Part shown: positions 18,897-28,381 of the stretch, piece after piece | Layout of the letters: every line of letters begins with the position of its first letter | Numbering within the stretch: the stretch's first letter is position 1 | Assembly: GCA_025800385.1 (NCBI GenBank) | Contig: JAOXRS010000136.1 | Span: 62,001 to 126,000, forward strand | Reading direction: 5' to 3' | DNA: 64,000 nt | Origin: Candidatus Albibeggiatoa sp. nov. NOAA | Lineage (GTDB): Bacteria > Pseudomonadota > Gammaproteobacteria > Beggiatoales > Beggiatoaceae | Program-made: the position numbers and the translations under genes | The notes under the pieces: generated by a model | Database searches by the model: none | What the model was told of the DNA's origin: nothing | What the model saw: the letters and a program-made list of their open reading frames with translations, nothing else

Positions 18897-21107
18897 ATGT
18901 ATACTCGCTTACTGACTACTTTGCTTTGTGTTTTCAGCTTAAACTCACTAACTGCAACAGAATTACAAAATGGTGATGATGTTGCAAAAATGCGTTTGCT
19001 GATGCACTTATCTTTAGAAGAGTTGTTTGATGTCCCTATCATGACCGTCACAACCGCTTCTCGTCGTGAAGAAAAAATTACTGAAACACCTGCGAATATC
19101 ATGGTTGTCACTAAGCAGCAAATTGAGCAACGCCGCTATGTAAATTTAGCTGATTTGTTGCAAGATTTGCCCAGTGTAGATATTCAACGTTTTAATGACA
19201 GTGAACGTTATCATTCTATTCATTTCCGTGGTCATGAAAAATTCCTGATATTACAAGATGGTATCCGCATAGACTCCCCCACAGGTGATACCATTCCTAT
19301 CGCTGATAATTTCCCTCTCTATCATGCTAAACGGGTAGAAATTGTCTACGGGCCGGGGGCGGCTTTATATTATGGCTCTGATGGGTTTACAGGCATTATT
19401 AATATTATTACCGAAGATGCAAATGACATTGATGGGTTTAATGTTTCTGCCTCATTAGGTACAGATGGCTATCGTTATTCCAGCTTCTTAACAGGCAAGC
19501 AAATTACTGAAAAATTACGCGTGACAGCAGGTGGACATTTTCAATCCGATGGTAACACCAGTCTAGCTGCAGAATATCCCAGCGTTTATGATTTTGGCGA
19601 TTTAACCAACTTTGCTGGTGATGTCGTTATTCCTGCGGAGCAACGTGAAAGCTATACTGCATCACAACGGAGTTATAGCCTGTTTGCTAAGATGAATATT
19701 CAGGACAATTTTATCTTAGGCTTTAACCGCTCTTTTTTCCGCCATTTAACCAATGTTGCAGAACGACCTAATCACACAATTTATGATGGTAGTTCTTTTT
19801 GGACAACACAGATTGATACCCTTTATGGTCAATTTTTATTCGACATTAGCGATAAACTTTCATCAGAAACCTTACTTTCCTATTCCAACTATGAATTAGA
19901 CCCTGAATCAAAATATCGCAACATTTTCAGTGATTATCGTGATGCCTATCGATATGCTGATGGCAGCAAGCTCAGTGCTGAGCAATTGTTTGTGTACGAC
20001 TACAGTGCAAAACACACCATTGTCAGTGGTTTGGTATTTGAAGAGTTGCAGTCTATTCCACAAACACCAGATTTACCTCGACGGTTTGATATTGATAAAC
20101 CATTGTATGCACAAAATTTTTACTATGATGGCACAGACTTACCGATCAATATTAACGATGTAAAATATAATAATTACGCGGTTTACGTACAAGCACATTC
20201 AGGTTGGACAGATAAAATCTCAACGATTATGGGTTTGCGGTATGACTATAATTCTCGTTATGACTCAACCATTAACCCACGTTTTGGTTTGGTTTATAAA
20301 TGGAGTGATACAACCAATATCAAGTTCTTTTATGGTGAATCTTCTCGTGCTCCTTATCCTGCGGAAAGCTTATCCCATTTCGGCTCATTTTCAGGCCAAC
20401 AAAATGAACGCGGTGAATATCTAAGTTATTTCTATCATGTGCCGAATGAAGGTTTAGACACGGAAAAAGCCCGCAATTATGAATTCAGTATCATCCATAA
20501 ACCTAATAATACTTGGGAATCAATTGTAAACGTGTACCGTATGGATGTTGAAGATTTTATTATGAGCACAACAGATTCAACGCCGACACAATTCTTACAA
20601 GGTGCACATTTATTAAATACAGAAAGAAGTGGCAATGTAGGAACGGCGCATTATTACGGCTTAGATTGGAATGTCACTTACAGCACAGAAGTGATGGATG
20701 AGTATAAATTGGACATTTGGGGGAATTATAGCTTATCCAATAGTTATATCAGTCTGCCCAATGGCGGAAACTTTAAAGCCCCCTATTTACCAAGGCATAA
20801 ACTTAAGTTAGGCGCGACTCTCAGTTATTTAAATAAATGGTTTATTACACCTAAATTATATCTTGTTGAGCGTACTAAATTATTTAGATTTGATGAAGAA
20901 GGGACACAAGTTGATAGTCCGGGGTATGTGGTGGCTAATTTACATGCAGGCTATAAAATCAATGAACAGTTATCGACCGCAGTTGATATTTATAATGTGT
21001 TCAATACACACTACTATCATGCAGGCGGATCGAGTTTAGACACTTCTTTTGATGCCCAGCCTCAGCCTTTGCGTACATTTGTATTTTCGGTGAAATATCT
21101 ATTTTAA
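18897..21107 (+). CDS. TonB-dependent outer membrane receptor
   Basis: 736 residues. The signal peptide is short (about 1-21). A TonB-box-like segment (IMTVTTASRREE) is followed by the plug domain: PANIMVVTKQQIEQR, LQDLPSVDI, then IVYGPGAALYYGSDGFTGIINII. A 22-strand beta-barrel follows, ending in the terminal aromatic FVFSVKYLF typical of outer-membrane proteins. It imports an unknown ligand using energy from TonB-ExbB-ExbD, none of which is in the window. The plug style (SLEELFDVP start) is that of the cobalamin/colicin-receptor-like group found near sensory genes. The ribosome-binding site is poor, suggesting coupling to the MORN gene 61 bp upstream. Confidence 0.9.
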   Translation: MYTRLLTTLLCVFSLNSLTATELQNGDDVAKMRLLMHLSLEELFDVPIMTVTTASRREEKITETPANIMVVTKQQIEQRRYVNLADLLQDLPSVDIQRFNDSERYHSIHFRGHEKFLILQDGIRIDSPTGDTIPIADNFPLYHAKRVEIVYGPGAALYYGSDGFTGIINIITEDANDIDGFNVSASLGTDGYRYSSFLTGKQITEKLRVTAGGHFQSDGNTSLAAEYPSVYDFGDLTNFAGDVVIPAEQRESYTASQRSYSLFAKMNIQDNFILGFNRSFFRHLTNVAERPNHTIYDGSSFWTTQIDTLYGQFLFDISDKLSSETLLSYSNYELDPESKYRNIFSDYRDAYRYADGSKLSAEQLFVYDYSAKHTIVSGLVFEELQSIPQTPDLPRRFDIDKPLYAQNFYYDGTDLPININDVKYNNYAVYVQAHSGWTDKISTIMGLRYDYNSRYDSTINPRFGLVYKWSDTTNIKFFYGESSRAPYPAESLSHFGSFSGQQNERGEYLSYFYHVPNEGLDTEKARNYEFSIIHKPNNTWESIVNVYRMDVEDFIMSTTDSTPTQFLQGAHLLNTERSGNVGTAHYYGLDWNVTYSTEVMDEYKLDIWGNYSLSNSYISLPNGGNFKAPYLPRHKLKLGATLSYLNKWFITPKLYLVERTKLFRFDEEGTQVDSPGYVVANLHAGYKINEQLSTAVDIYNVFNTHYYHAGGSSLDTSFDAQPQPLRTFVFSVKYLF

Positions 21108-21118
21108 CAGCCAAGAAA

Positions 21119-21149
21119 GAGCAACGCTAAAATATACTCGTGGTTGCTC
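21119..21149. terminator. Possible bidirectional terminator
   Basis: GAGCAAC (21119-21125) pairs with GTTGCTC (21143-21149), 7 bp, between the convergent receptor gene and carA. On the minus strand a TTTCTT tail follows the stem; on the plus strand the tail is weak. Confidence 0.45.
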
Positions 21150-21170
21150 ACTCTCTTGATTTTTAAATCA

Positions 21171-22301
21171 CTATGCTGCCATCATTTGGATAAATTTATC
21201 AAATAAAGGCGCAACATCATGCGGGCCAGGGCTGGCTTCTGGATGACCTTGGAAACTAAATGCAGGCTTGTCCGTGCGCTCAATACCTTGTAAAGATTTA
21301 TCAAACAATGAACGATGTGTTGCTTTTAGACAGCTAGGTAAACTATCCTCATCTAAAGCGAAACCATGGTTTTGACTGGTAATCATCACTTGTTTATTTT
21401 CTAGGTCTTGTACAGGATGGTTTGCACCATGATGACCAAACTTCATTTTTGAGCTTTTCGCACCGCTGGCTAAACCTAATAATTGATGACCTAAGCAAAT
21501 ACCAAATGTTGGCACGCCTGCTTCTAAAACCTCTTTAATCGCATCAATCGCATAATCACAAGGTTCAGGATCACCAGGGCCATTAGATAAGAAAATACCG
21601 TCTGGGTTTTGTGCAAGTACATCTTTCGCAGGGGTTTTTGCTGGAACAACTGTCACTTTGCAACCACGTTCTGCAAGCATCCGTAAAATATTGTGCTTAA
21701 CACCAAAGTCATAAGCAACTACGTGATATTTACCTTCTGTTTGATTCATAGGCTGATCTAATTGCCACACGCCTTGTTGCCATTCATAGCTATCCTTGGT
21801 TGTGACTTCTTGCGCCAAGTCCATACCTTTTAAGCCACTGAATGCTTGTGCTGCTTGGATTGCTGCTTGAGGATCAATATTCTCTCCCGCTACTAAACAA
21901 CCACTTTGCGCCCCTTTCTCACGTAAAATACGAGTTAAACGACGGGTATCAATACCAGCAATACCAACCACCTTGTTATCACGCAGATAGTCTTCTAAAG
22001 GTTGCTCTGAACGCCAGTTACTATCCAATAAAGGTAAGTCTCGAATAATCAAACCTGCAGCAAATACTTGCGTAGATTCAACATCCTCTTTGTTGACACC
22101 GACATTACCAATATGTGGATAAGTCAATGTTACCAGTTGCTTATGATAAGAGGGGTCGGTGAGAATTTCTTGATAGCCAGTAATTGCTGTATTAAAAACT
22201 ACTTCTCCCACACTTTGTCCAGCTACCCCAATCGAATATCCGTGAAACAAACTGCCATCTGCTAAAGCCAATAAAGCGGGATATTTCAATGTCGTCTCCA
22301 T
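21171..22301 (-). CDS. carA: Carbamoyl-phosphate synthase small (glutaminase) subunit
   Basis: Hydrolyses glutamine and passes ammonia to CarB to form carbamoyl phosphate for arginine and pyrimidine synthesis. The 376 residues have the CarA N-terminal domain ([50 protein letters not shown]) and a class I glutamine amidotransferase domain. The nucleophile Cys is in [11 protein letters not shown] and the His-Glu pair in [13 protein letters not shown]. The Shine-Dalgarno is weak. In most gammaproteobacteria carB follows directly, but here the next sequence is the convergent receptor gene, so carB must lie elsewhere. Confidence 0.96.
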   Translation of the reverse strand: METTLKYPALLALADGSLFHGYSIGVAGQSVGEVVFNTAITGYQEILTDPSYHKQLVTLTYPHIGNVGVNKEDVESTQVFAAGLIIRDLPLLDSNWRSEQPLEDYLRDNKVVGIAGIDTRRLTRILREKGAQSGCLVAGENIDPQAAIQAAQAFSGLKGMDLAQEVTTKDSYEWQQGVWQLDQPMNQTEGKYHVVAYDFGVKHNILRMLAERGCKVTVVPAKTPAKDVLAQNPDGIFLSNGPGDPEPCDYAIDAIKEVLEAGVPTFGICLGHQLLGLASGAKSSKMKFGHHGANHPVQDLENKQVMITSQNHGFALDEDSLPSCLKATHRSLFDKSLQGIERTDKPAFSFQGHPEASPGPHDVAPLFDKFIQMMAA

Positions 22302-22684
22302 CGTAATGTGATCATTGATATATTATTTTACGTGGTTCGAAATGGCACAACAAGATATTTTATGCTGATAACGCTTTGTATTGAACAAAATATTTTGTCA
22401 AAAATGCTAAATAAAATAAATGATGCCAATATAGCGGCTTTTTATTTCTATTTAGGCTTAATCTAATGATTAATTTATCGATACAATATAACCATATATT
22501 TTAAAAGCAATTTTTTTGTTAGAATCATCACAAAAACACCATTTATCTATAAAAAAACACCTTATAACTTTATTTAAGCATTAAGGATTGATAGATAAAA
22601 TTATGCCCTTAACTATGTCTTTATCTGATTAAATCAGTTGGTATTTATGTAACTGCTTTGCGATTAAACACTGGGGAGGTATTT
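22302..22684. other. AT-rich divergent region upstream of carA
   Basis: 383 bp between carA and the rightward membrane-protein gene. It is very AT-rich with T and A runs (22507-22560). It must hold the carA promoter. No PyrR/arginine-type regulator site or leader peptide could be assigned. Confidence 0.35.
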
Positions 22685-23239
22685 ATGAGCGAGCAATTTA
22701 GAGACATGGCAGAGATGAGCCAAGCCGTTGGCAAAATTTCTCGTGACTATCGTATTGCCATGACTGAATTTAATGATGCTGCAAAAAGGCGTGAGCAATT
22801 TAGTATGCGAGTTGAACAGCGGACTAACTACTGGCTACGTCTCTCAATGGGAGGATTATTTTTACTTGTTCTATTACTTATTACTATTGTTTATGCCATG
22901 ATGTTGTACACACAAAGCATGTCAGCTCAAATGCAAGTGCTTAATCAACAGTTTAGTACTGCAACTGAAAAGCTAGCCGCACTACAACATACGCCCATTC
23001 AAGTTTCTCACACTTATCCTAAGTCTTTTTTATCCCAAGCCCCAATTGAGTTTCCAGATATATCACCTGCTTTAAAATCCATTGAAGCTGAGTTATATCA
23101 CTTAAATGGCAATATGGCCAAAGTTGGTAAAGAGCTAAAACTGATTGCTGGTAAATCAAAAGATAAAGCAGCCAGAAACACTATGGCTAGAACAGAAACC
23201 AGATATATATACCCTTATGCTTTTCCGCATCGCTACTGA
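22685..23239 (+). CDS. Single-pass membrane protein of unknown function
   Basis: 184 residues. An N-terminal hydrophilic helical part (about 1-45) is followed by one strong membrane helix (about 53-76, LFLLVLLLITIVYAMML). A coiled-coil-like segment comes next (TQSMSAQMQVLNQQFSTATE), then a basic C-terminus ending PYAFPHRY. No family recognised. The GGGGAGG Shine-Dalgarno at 22671-22678 clearly points to the ATG at 22685 rather than to the TTG 27 bp upstream. It precedes the BLUF gene on the same strand by 131 bp. A helical membrane partner of a signalling protein is possible but unproven. Confidence 0.65.
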   Translation: MSEQFRDMAEMSQAVGKISRDYRIAMTEFNDAAKRREQFSMRVEQRTNYWLRLSMGGLFLLVLLLITIVYAMMLYTQSMSAQMQVLNQQFSTATEKLAALQHTPIQVSHTYPKSFLSQAPIEFPDISPALKSIEAELYHLNGNMAKVGKELKLIAGKSKDKAARNTMARTETRYIYPYAFPHRY

Positions 23240-23370
23240 TGGTGTGCTTATTTTTTACTTAATCATTTTGTAGTTTACATTCCGTTCTTTTAGCAGTTTA
23301 TTAAAGAGAGCATTCTTTTTTTAGAATCTAAAAAAAACAATTTATAAATGTATTATTTGAGGGTTCAGTC

Positions 23371-23865
23371 ATGTCAGAATCATATCTTTCACGTTTATAC
23401 TACGCAAGTTCAGCAACTGACACTTATACACCAATGGAGTTGGGCGGTATTTTAGAGTCATGTCGTCACAATAACCCTCCTTTAGATGTTACAGGTGTAT
23501 TGTTTTTAGGTAATGGTTATTTTTTCCAGTGTTTAGAAGGGCCTAGAAAAAATGTTAATCAGATATACAATCATATTCTGGAAGACCCACGTCATACAGA
23601 AGTGGAGTTACTAGAATTTAAAGAAGTGGGTGATCGTTTATTTGAAGAGTGGAGTATGAAATATGTTCGTTGCTCTACTGTGGTTGATAAAATTTTAAGA
23701 CAAACAGGTGTCCGAAGCTTTAACCCACATGAACTGGATAGTTACACTGTCAATATTCTTGCTGAAGCATTTAGTAGTCAAAGCAATTCTGAAAATACTG
23801 CAGCGACTGAAGAACATGGGTCTATTAAAAAGAAAAAACACCATTTATTTGGTTTTTTTAGATAG
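23371..23865 (+). CDS. Stand-alone BLUF blue-light sensor protein
   Basis: 164 residues. Residues 7-100 are a BLUF flavin-binding domain: the photoactive Tyr11 in RLYYASSA, Asn34/35, Gln53 in GYFFQCLEG and the Trp94/Met96 pair in EEWSMKYV are all present, so light sensing should be intact. The remainder (about 105-164) has a short helical segment and a basic tail (KKKKHHLFGFF), with no catalytic domain. Short BLUF proteins act through partner proteins, as PixD does. The ATG is preceded by GAGGG. It is the second BLUF gene in the window, and its output partner is unknown. The upstream membrane protein is the nearest candidate. Confidence 0.9.
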   Translation: MSESYLSRLYYASSATDTYTPMELGGILESCRHNNPPLDVTGVLFLGNGYFFQCLEGPRKNVNQIYNHILEDPRHTEVELLEFKEVGDRLFEEWSMKYVRCSTVVDKILRQTGVRSFNPHELDSYTVNILAEAFSSQSNSENTAATEEHGSIKKKKHHLFGFFR

Positions 23866-23923
23866 GAATGACTATGCTAATAACACAAAAAAATGGTAGG
23901 AATTATGATTGATGAGGTCATTT

Positions 23924-23964
23924 AATAGAGCCTTCCCTATATGATTTGAGAAGGCTTTTCTATT
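23924..23964. terminator. Bidirectional terminator between the BLUF gene and ppc
   Basis: AATAGAGCCTTC (23924-23935) and GAAGGCTTTTCTATT (23950-23964) form a 6+6 bp stem with a TTT bulge, between two convergent genes. Loop of about 14 nt. Confidence 0.65.
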
Positions 23965-23968
23965 CAAC

Positions 23969-26800
23969 CTAACCTGTATTACGCATTCCTGCAGAAATCG
24001 CATTGATACTACGTAATAAAGGACTTAGCCAGCGTTGGGCTTCATCTTCGTCAAATTCCTCATCTGCATCTACATTGATTTGTTGACGATACTCTTTTAA
24101 CAAACGCACTTGAATTGCATTTAACGGATCAATATAAGCCCGACGACGTTCCAATGATAGAGATAACAAAGGGTTTTCTTCTAATAACTCACTGGTTTGG
24201 CTAATAGCTAAAATGTATTTTACTGTGCGCTCATATTCTTCGTTTACCATATCGTAAATATATTGCGCTTGTTGTACATTTGTGGCCAATGCTGCGTATT
24301 CTTTCATAATCGACATATCGGCTTTGTACAAACCCATTTGGATATTACTGAGCAAGACTTTAAAGAACGACCATTTTTTATACATTTTCTGCAATTTGGC
24401 TAAATTTGCCTCATCTTGACTGCAAAATTGCTCAAATGCCGCGCCCAGACCATACCAAGCAGGTAAAGTGTGACGAGATTGCGACCAACCAAACACCCAA
24501 GGAATCGCACGAATTGAATATTTAGAAGGATTATCTTGTTGACGGCGCGCAGGACGAGAACCAATATTCATCAAACCAATTTCAGACACAGGGGTGGTTT
24601 CATAAAAATACTGCATAAAACCTTCTGTATGATCGGTCAACTCACGGTAATGCTTCTCACCATATTGAGCCAATTCACGCATAATATCGCAATATTTGTC
24701 TTTTTCACCATTTTGGTCTTGGGTAATTGAATAACTAGACGCTTTGAGTAAACCCGCTGCGCCAACAGTGAGTTCATACGTTGCGGTTTCAGGGTTACTG
24801 AATTTATACGCCAGTACTTCACCCTGTTCAGTGAATTTGATTTGTCCATCGACTGTACCAAATGGCTGTGAGGCAATCGCATCATAAGTAGGCCCGCCAC
24901 CACGTCCCACACTACCACCACGACCATGGAATAAGCGGCTTTCCACTCCATGTTGCTTTAATAAAGAAGTGACTTTTTTCTGGGCTTCGTACAATAACCA
25001 TGCGGAAGCGATAATACCCCCATCTTTACATGAATCTGAATAACCCAGCATCACCTCTTGGGTATTGCCTGACGCTAGTAGTAAGTGGCGATAGGTTTTA
25101 TTTTTTAATAATTCCGCTAATACCGCATCGATATGTGCCAAGTCATCAATGGTTTCAAACAATGGCGCGACCATGATATGGCAAAACCACTGTTCATCTT
25201 GTTTGCCGACTAAATCGTGTTGCATAGCCAAAGTCATCACTTCTAACACATGGCTGGCGGTATGCGTCATGGAAATCACATAGCTGCCAAATGCTTCCAT
25301 ACTGATTTCACGTTGCATTTTGTACATAACTTGGAAAACGGCTAAGGTTTCTGCAGTTGCTGCAGACAATTCAGTTTCGCCAACGTCAAACTTGCTTTGT
25401 TTTTTCAGTGTTTTGCTTAATAATTCACAGCGTTCAGTTTCATTCAATGCGTTGTAATCAATGTCGTGTAATTTGAATAATTCGGCCACTGCATCCGTAT
25501 GGCGTGTGGACTCTTGACGAATATCCAACTTCACCAAATAAAAACCAAATGTTTCAACTAAACGGATTAAATCTTTTAATTTGCCATCTGCGACTTGCTT
25601 ATCACCATGACTAATTAAGGAATCACGCATAATCAATAAATCTTGATAGAAAGCTTGTTCATTGGCATAACCACGTCTTTGCTTTTCTGCCAATAATAAG
25701 CCGGTTTTTTCACCACTTAAGTGAGCACGAGCGGCTTCAAGGTTATTTTGTAAACGTGTCAGCATCATGTTGAGTTTGCGCCGATATGGCTCATGTTCTA
25801 AACGCGCAAATGTATCGCACTCACTGTCGTTACACATTTGAATATCTTGAGCGAGACTAGCTTGAAAGTCGTCACTGGGTTGGCACAAAGTAGAACTGTG
25901 AGTCAAAATTCCTGTTAATTCATTGACCCGTTGACAATACTCTTGTAAGACTTCTTGGGTGTGCATTCGCAGGGCTTTTTCCGTGATTTCAGGCTTGACG
26001 AAAGGGTTGCCATCACGATCCCCCCCAATCCACGAGCCGAAACGCAAGAAGCTTGGCACAGTCATATTAATAGGTCTTTCATTGCCAAATGTACGTTTAA
26101 CACTACGTTCAACAGCGCGATAAGCACGCGGCACAGCTTTGAATAGGCTTTCGCGGAAATAGTGCAAACCATTATTGATTTCATCTTCAACGTTCAGCTT
26201 ATGCATTCGGACTTCATCGGTACGCCATAGAATATGAATTTGGGCTTCTAGCTCTGCTTCTAATTCTGCACGCTCTATGCGACTCAATCGGCGTTGACTC
26301 AAACGTTCTGCAGTCACAAAAATACGGCGTAAAGCATTCATAACCGCGCGGCGACGGGCTTCAGTTGGGTGTGCCGTCATCACAGGGTAATACACCATTT
26401 GATTAAAAATCTCTTGGATTTGCTCAGGCGTAACCCCTTCAGCTAAAAAGTCACGCATGGTGTTGTTAAACGAACCTTCCCATAGTTTGCCACCCATATG
26501 GATTTGACGTACACGGCGCAAGTGGCGGTGCAATTCATCAGCGATATTGATTAAGCTGAAATAAATATTAAAAGCACGAATGACTTCGGTAATGGTTTCA
26601 GGAGATAAAGCTTGGATAAGGCGTTGCAGTTGCCGCCTTTTAGCTGGGTCTTCTTCTTCGATTAAAGAGAGGTAGCCTTTGCGCAAGGTTTCAATATTGG
26701 CGTAAATTTGGCCATCAGCGCGTTCTAAAAGTACCTTACCTAAAATGTTACCCAGTAACTTGACACAACGACGTAGTGATTTATCGCTTAATTTATCCAT
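23969..26800 (-). CDS. ppc: Phosphoenolpyruvate carboxylase
   Basis: Carboxylates PEP to oxaloacetate with bicarbonate, refilling the TCA cycle. The 943 residues carry both signature sites. The first is the catalytic His in VMTAHPTEARRR. The second is the glycine-rich loop FHGRGGSVGRGGGP, with the bicarbonate/PEP-binding arginines. The blocks GYSDSCKDGG and NIGSRPARR and the C-terminal allosteric end MRNTG also match. Length and ends fit full-length bacterial enzymes. Start at the ATG complement 26798-26800; the Shine-Dalgarno is weak. It is a single gene, convergent with the BLUF gene. In a sulfur-oxidising, possibly mixotrophic organism it is a central anaplerotic step. Confidence 0.97.
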   Translation of the reverse strand: MDKLSDKSLRRCVKLLGNILGKVLLERADGQIYANIETLRKGYLSLIEEEDPAKRRQLQRLIQALSPETITEVIRAFNIYFSLINIADELHRHLRRVRQIHMGGKLWEGSFNNTMRDFLAEGVTPEQIQEIFNQMVYYPVMTAHPTEARRRAVMNALRRIFVTAERLSQRRLSRIERAELEAELEAQIHILWRTDEVRMHKLNVEDEINNGLHYFRESLFKAVPRAYRAVERSVKRTFGNERPINMTVPSFLRFGSWIGGDRDGNPFVKPEITEKALRMHTQEVLQEYCQRVNELTGILTHSSTLCQPSDDFQASLAQDIQMCNDSECDTFARLEHEPYRRKLNMMLTRLQNNLEAARAHLSGEKTGLLLAEKQRRGYANEQAFYQDLLIMRDSLISHGDKQVADGKLKDLIRLVETFGFYLVKLDIRQESTRHTDAVAELFKLHDIDYNALNETERCELLSKTLKKQSKFDVGETELSAATAETLAVFQVMYKMQREISMEAFGSYVISMTHTASHVLEVMTLAMQHDLVGKQDEQWFCHIMVAPLFETIDDLAHIDAVLAELLKNKTYRHLLLASGNTQEVMLGYSDSCKDGGIIASAWLLYEAQKKVTSLLKQHGVESRLFHGRGGSVGRGGGPTYDAIASQPFGTVDGQIKFTEQGEVLAYKFSNPETATYELTVGAAGLLKASSYSITQDQNGEKDKYCDIMRELAQYGEKHYRELTDHTEGFMQYFYETTPVSEIGLMNIGSRPARRQQDNPSKYSIRAIPWVFGWSQSRHTLPAWYGLGAAFEQFCSQDEANLAKLQKMYKKWSFFKVLLSNIQMGLYKADMSIMKEYAALATNVQQAQYIYDMVNEEYERTVKYILAISQTSELLEENPLLSLSLERRRAYIDPLNAIQVRLLKEYRQQINVDADEEFDEDEAQRWLSPLLRSINAISAGMRNTG

Positions 26801-27278
26801 ACTTCGCTTATTCCTATGATAGTGCTGAACACCATAACCTTAATATGTTACATGAACCAACACCAAAAGAATAATTGTTTATAGCTATTATGTGGATAAG
26901 AGGCTTGATACCCATTTTGAGAAATAAAGATTTTCAATATTTAATCACATTGGAAAATATAGAGGTATTTGTTGGCTACTTTTGTATGTTTAAAGTATCG
27001 TATTCCTCATTTTTTAAGATGCTTTTTATATGATTTATATAAGCATGAAAGTGTTTTATTAATAACTGATATTTCGCTGTATTTTAAAGAAAGTATAGTT
27101 ATGCAAAGCAAGTTACATAAATCAAAATTTAATACCTTCCCTTTGCTAGACAGTGCCCATAAATCTGTAATACTTAACCAATATAGTCAACAAATTTTAC
27201 TAAAAAATAACTTTTTTGCTTAAAACATAATCTACGAATCACTCAATATTTATCCTTATCACGGGGGAGGGTTAAACA
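26801..27278. other. AT-rich divergent region upstream of the substrate-binding gene
   Basis: 478 bp between the divergent ppc and substrate-binding-protein genes. An 84-codon frame at 26969-27223 begins with TTG, lacks a Shine-Dalgarno and has no recognisable composition, so it was not accepted as a gene. A GC-poor hairpin (GCTT...AAGC around 27021-27045) is visible. Confidence 0.35.
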
Positions 27279-28301
27279 ATGAGTAAGCGGTATTATGTCA
27301 TCTCGATTTTATCTATCATCATTTTATTGGCTCTTATTACAATATTCTATCCAACACCGACTTCTTTTAAAAAAACAGATGGGCATACACATACAGTTCC
27401 TTCAATTACGATTGGTGCGGCAATTGATCTGATTAATAGCTTGGTATGGATTGCAGATAACCAGCAATACTTCAAACAAGCAGGTGTCAATGTTGAACTG
27501 AAACCCTATCCAAGTGGCAAGGTTGCTTTAAATGCTTTTCTTAATGGAGAAGTTGATTTAGCCACGACAGCTGAAGCCCCTTTTGTCTTTAAGAGCTTTG
27601 AACACGAGGATTTATTTTTATTTTCGACGCTAGGGAGTGCTGATAATGAGGCTAAAATTATTGCACGAACTGATAGAGGTATTACCAAGCCTGAGGATTT
27701 AAAAGGGAAAAATGTAGCAACCCAAAAAGCCTCTGCGGTACATTTTTTCCTTAGTAGTTTCCTAACTCATCATTATATTACGAGTGATGAACTGAACATT
27801 AGTTATATGAAAGGTAAAGCCCTACCTCAAGCATTGATTGATGGTGAAATTGATGCATTTTCTATGCGAGAACCTTTTTTACAACAAGCTAAAGAGGGTT
27901 TGCCTAATAAAACCATCATTTTCGAAGCCCCCGGTATCTACACAAAAACGTTTAACTTAATTGGCAGCCAACAATTTGTTAATGTAGATAATCATATTGT
28001 TGAAGCCATTTTGCAAGCATTGATTAAAGCAGAAATGTTTGTCAAACAACATCCTGAACAAGCTATTGCTATCATTGCCAAGTTAAGAGAATTACCTGTG
28101 AATCGTGTCAGTAATGACTGGGATAATTTCAATTTCAGTATTTCATTAAATCAAGCTTTGCTGACCAGTTTGGAAGAAGAAGCACGTTGGGCAATCCAAT
28201 CAAATTTTATTACAGCAACTCAATCACCAAATTATCTACAGCGTATTAGTTTCACTGCTTTAAAGAAAATCAGACCTACATCTATTAGCATTATTCATTG
28301 A
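27279..28301 (+). CDS. NMT1/SsuA-type ABC substrate-binding protein
   Basis: 340 residues. An N-terminal hydrophobic segment (about 5-24) without a lipobox acts as signal anchor or signal peptide. A type II periplasmic binding fold follows: SITIGAAIDLINSLVWIADNQQYF, ligand-loop ATTAEAPFVF, LKGKNVATQKASAVHFFL, and the hinge strand IDAFSMREPFL. It resembles the nitrate/sulfonate/taurine/thiamine-precursor-binding group. No permease or ATPase gene is adjacent. Instead the gene is followed after 80 bp by a membrane SpoIIE phosphatase, suggesting a sensory binding protein. GGGGGAGGG lies 8 bp before the ATG. The ligand is unknown. Confidence 0.85.
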   Translation: MSKRYYVISILSIIILLALITIFYPTPTSFKKTDGHTHTVPSITIGAAIDLINSLVWIADNQQYFKQAGVNVELKPYPSGKVALNAFLNGEVDLATTAEAPFVFKSFEHEDLFLFSTLGSADNEAKIIARTDRGITKPEDLKGKNVATQKASAVHFFLSSFLTHHYITSDELNISYMKGKALPQALIDGEIDAFSMREPFLQQAKEGLPNKTIIFEAPGIYTKTFNLIGSQQFVNVDNHIVEAILQALIKAEMFVKQHPEQAIAIIAKLRELPVNRVSNDWDNFNFSISLNQALLTSLEEEARWAIQSNFITATQSPNYLQRISFTALKKIRPTSISIIH

Positions 28302-28381
28302 TTTATTAACTATTTATGCCTGCTGTTTAAAATGACTAGCATAATTATAAAACTCTAACGGTTATGATTAAGGGAGGCATT

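Noticed and set aside
26969..27223. 84-codon frame upstream of the substrate-binding gene
   Set aside because: TTG start, no Shine-Dalgarno, no domain, and low-complexity AT-rich composition.
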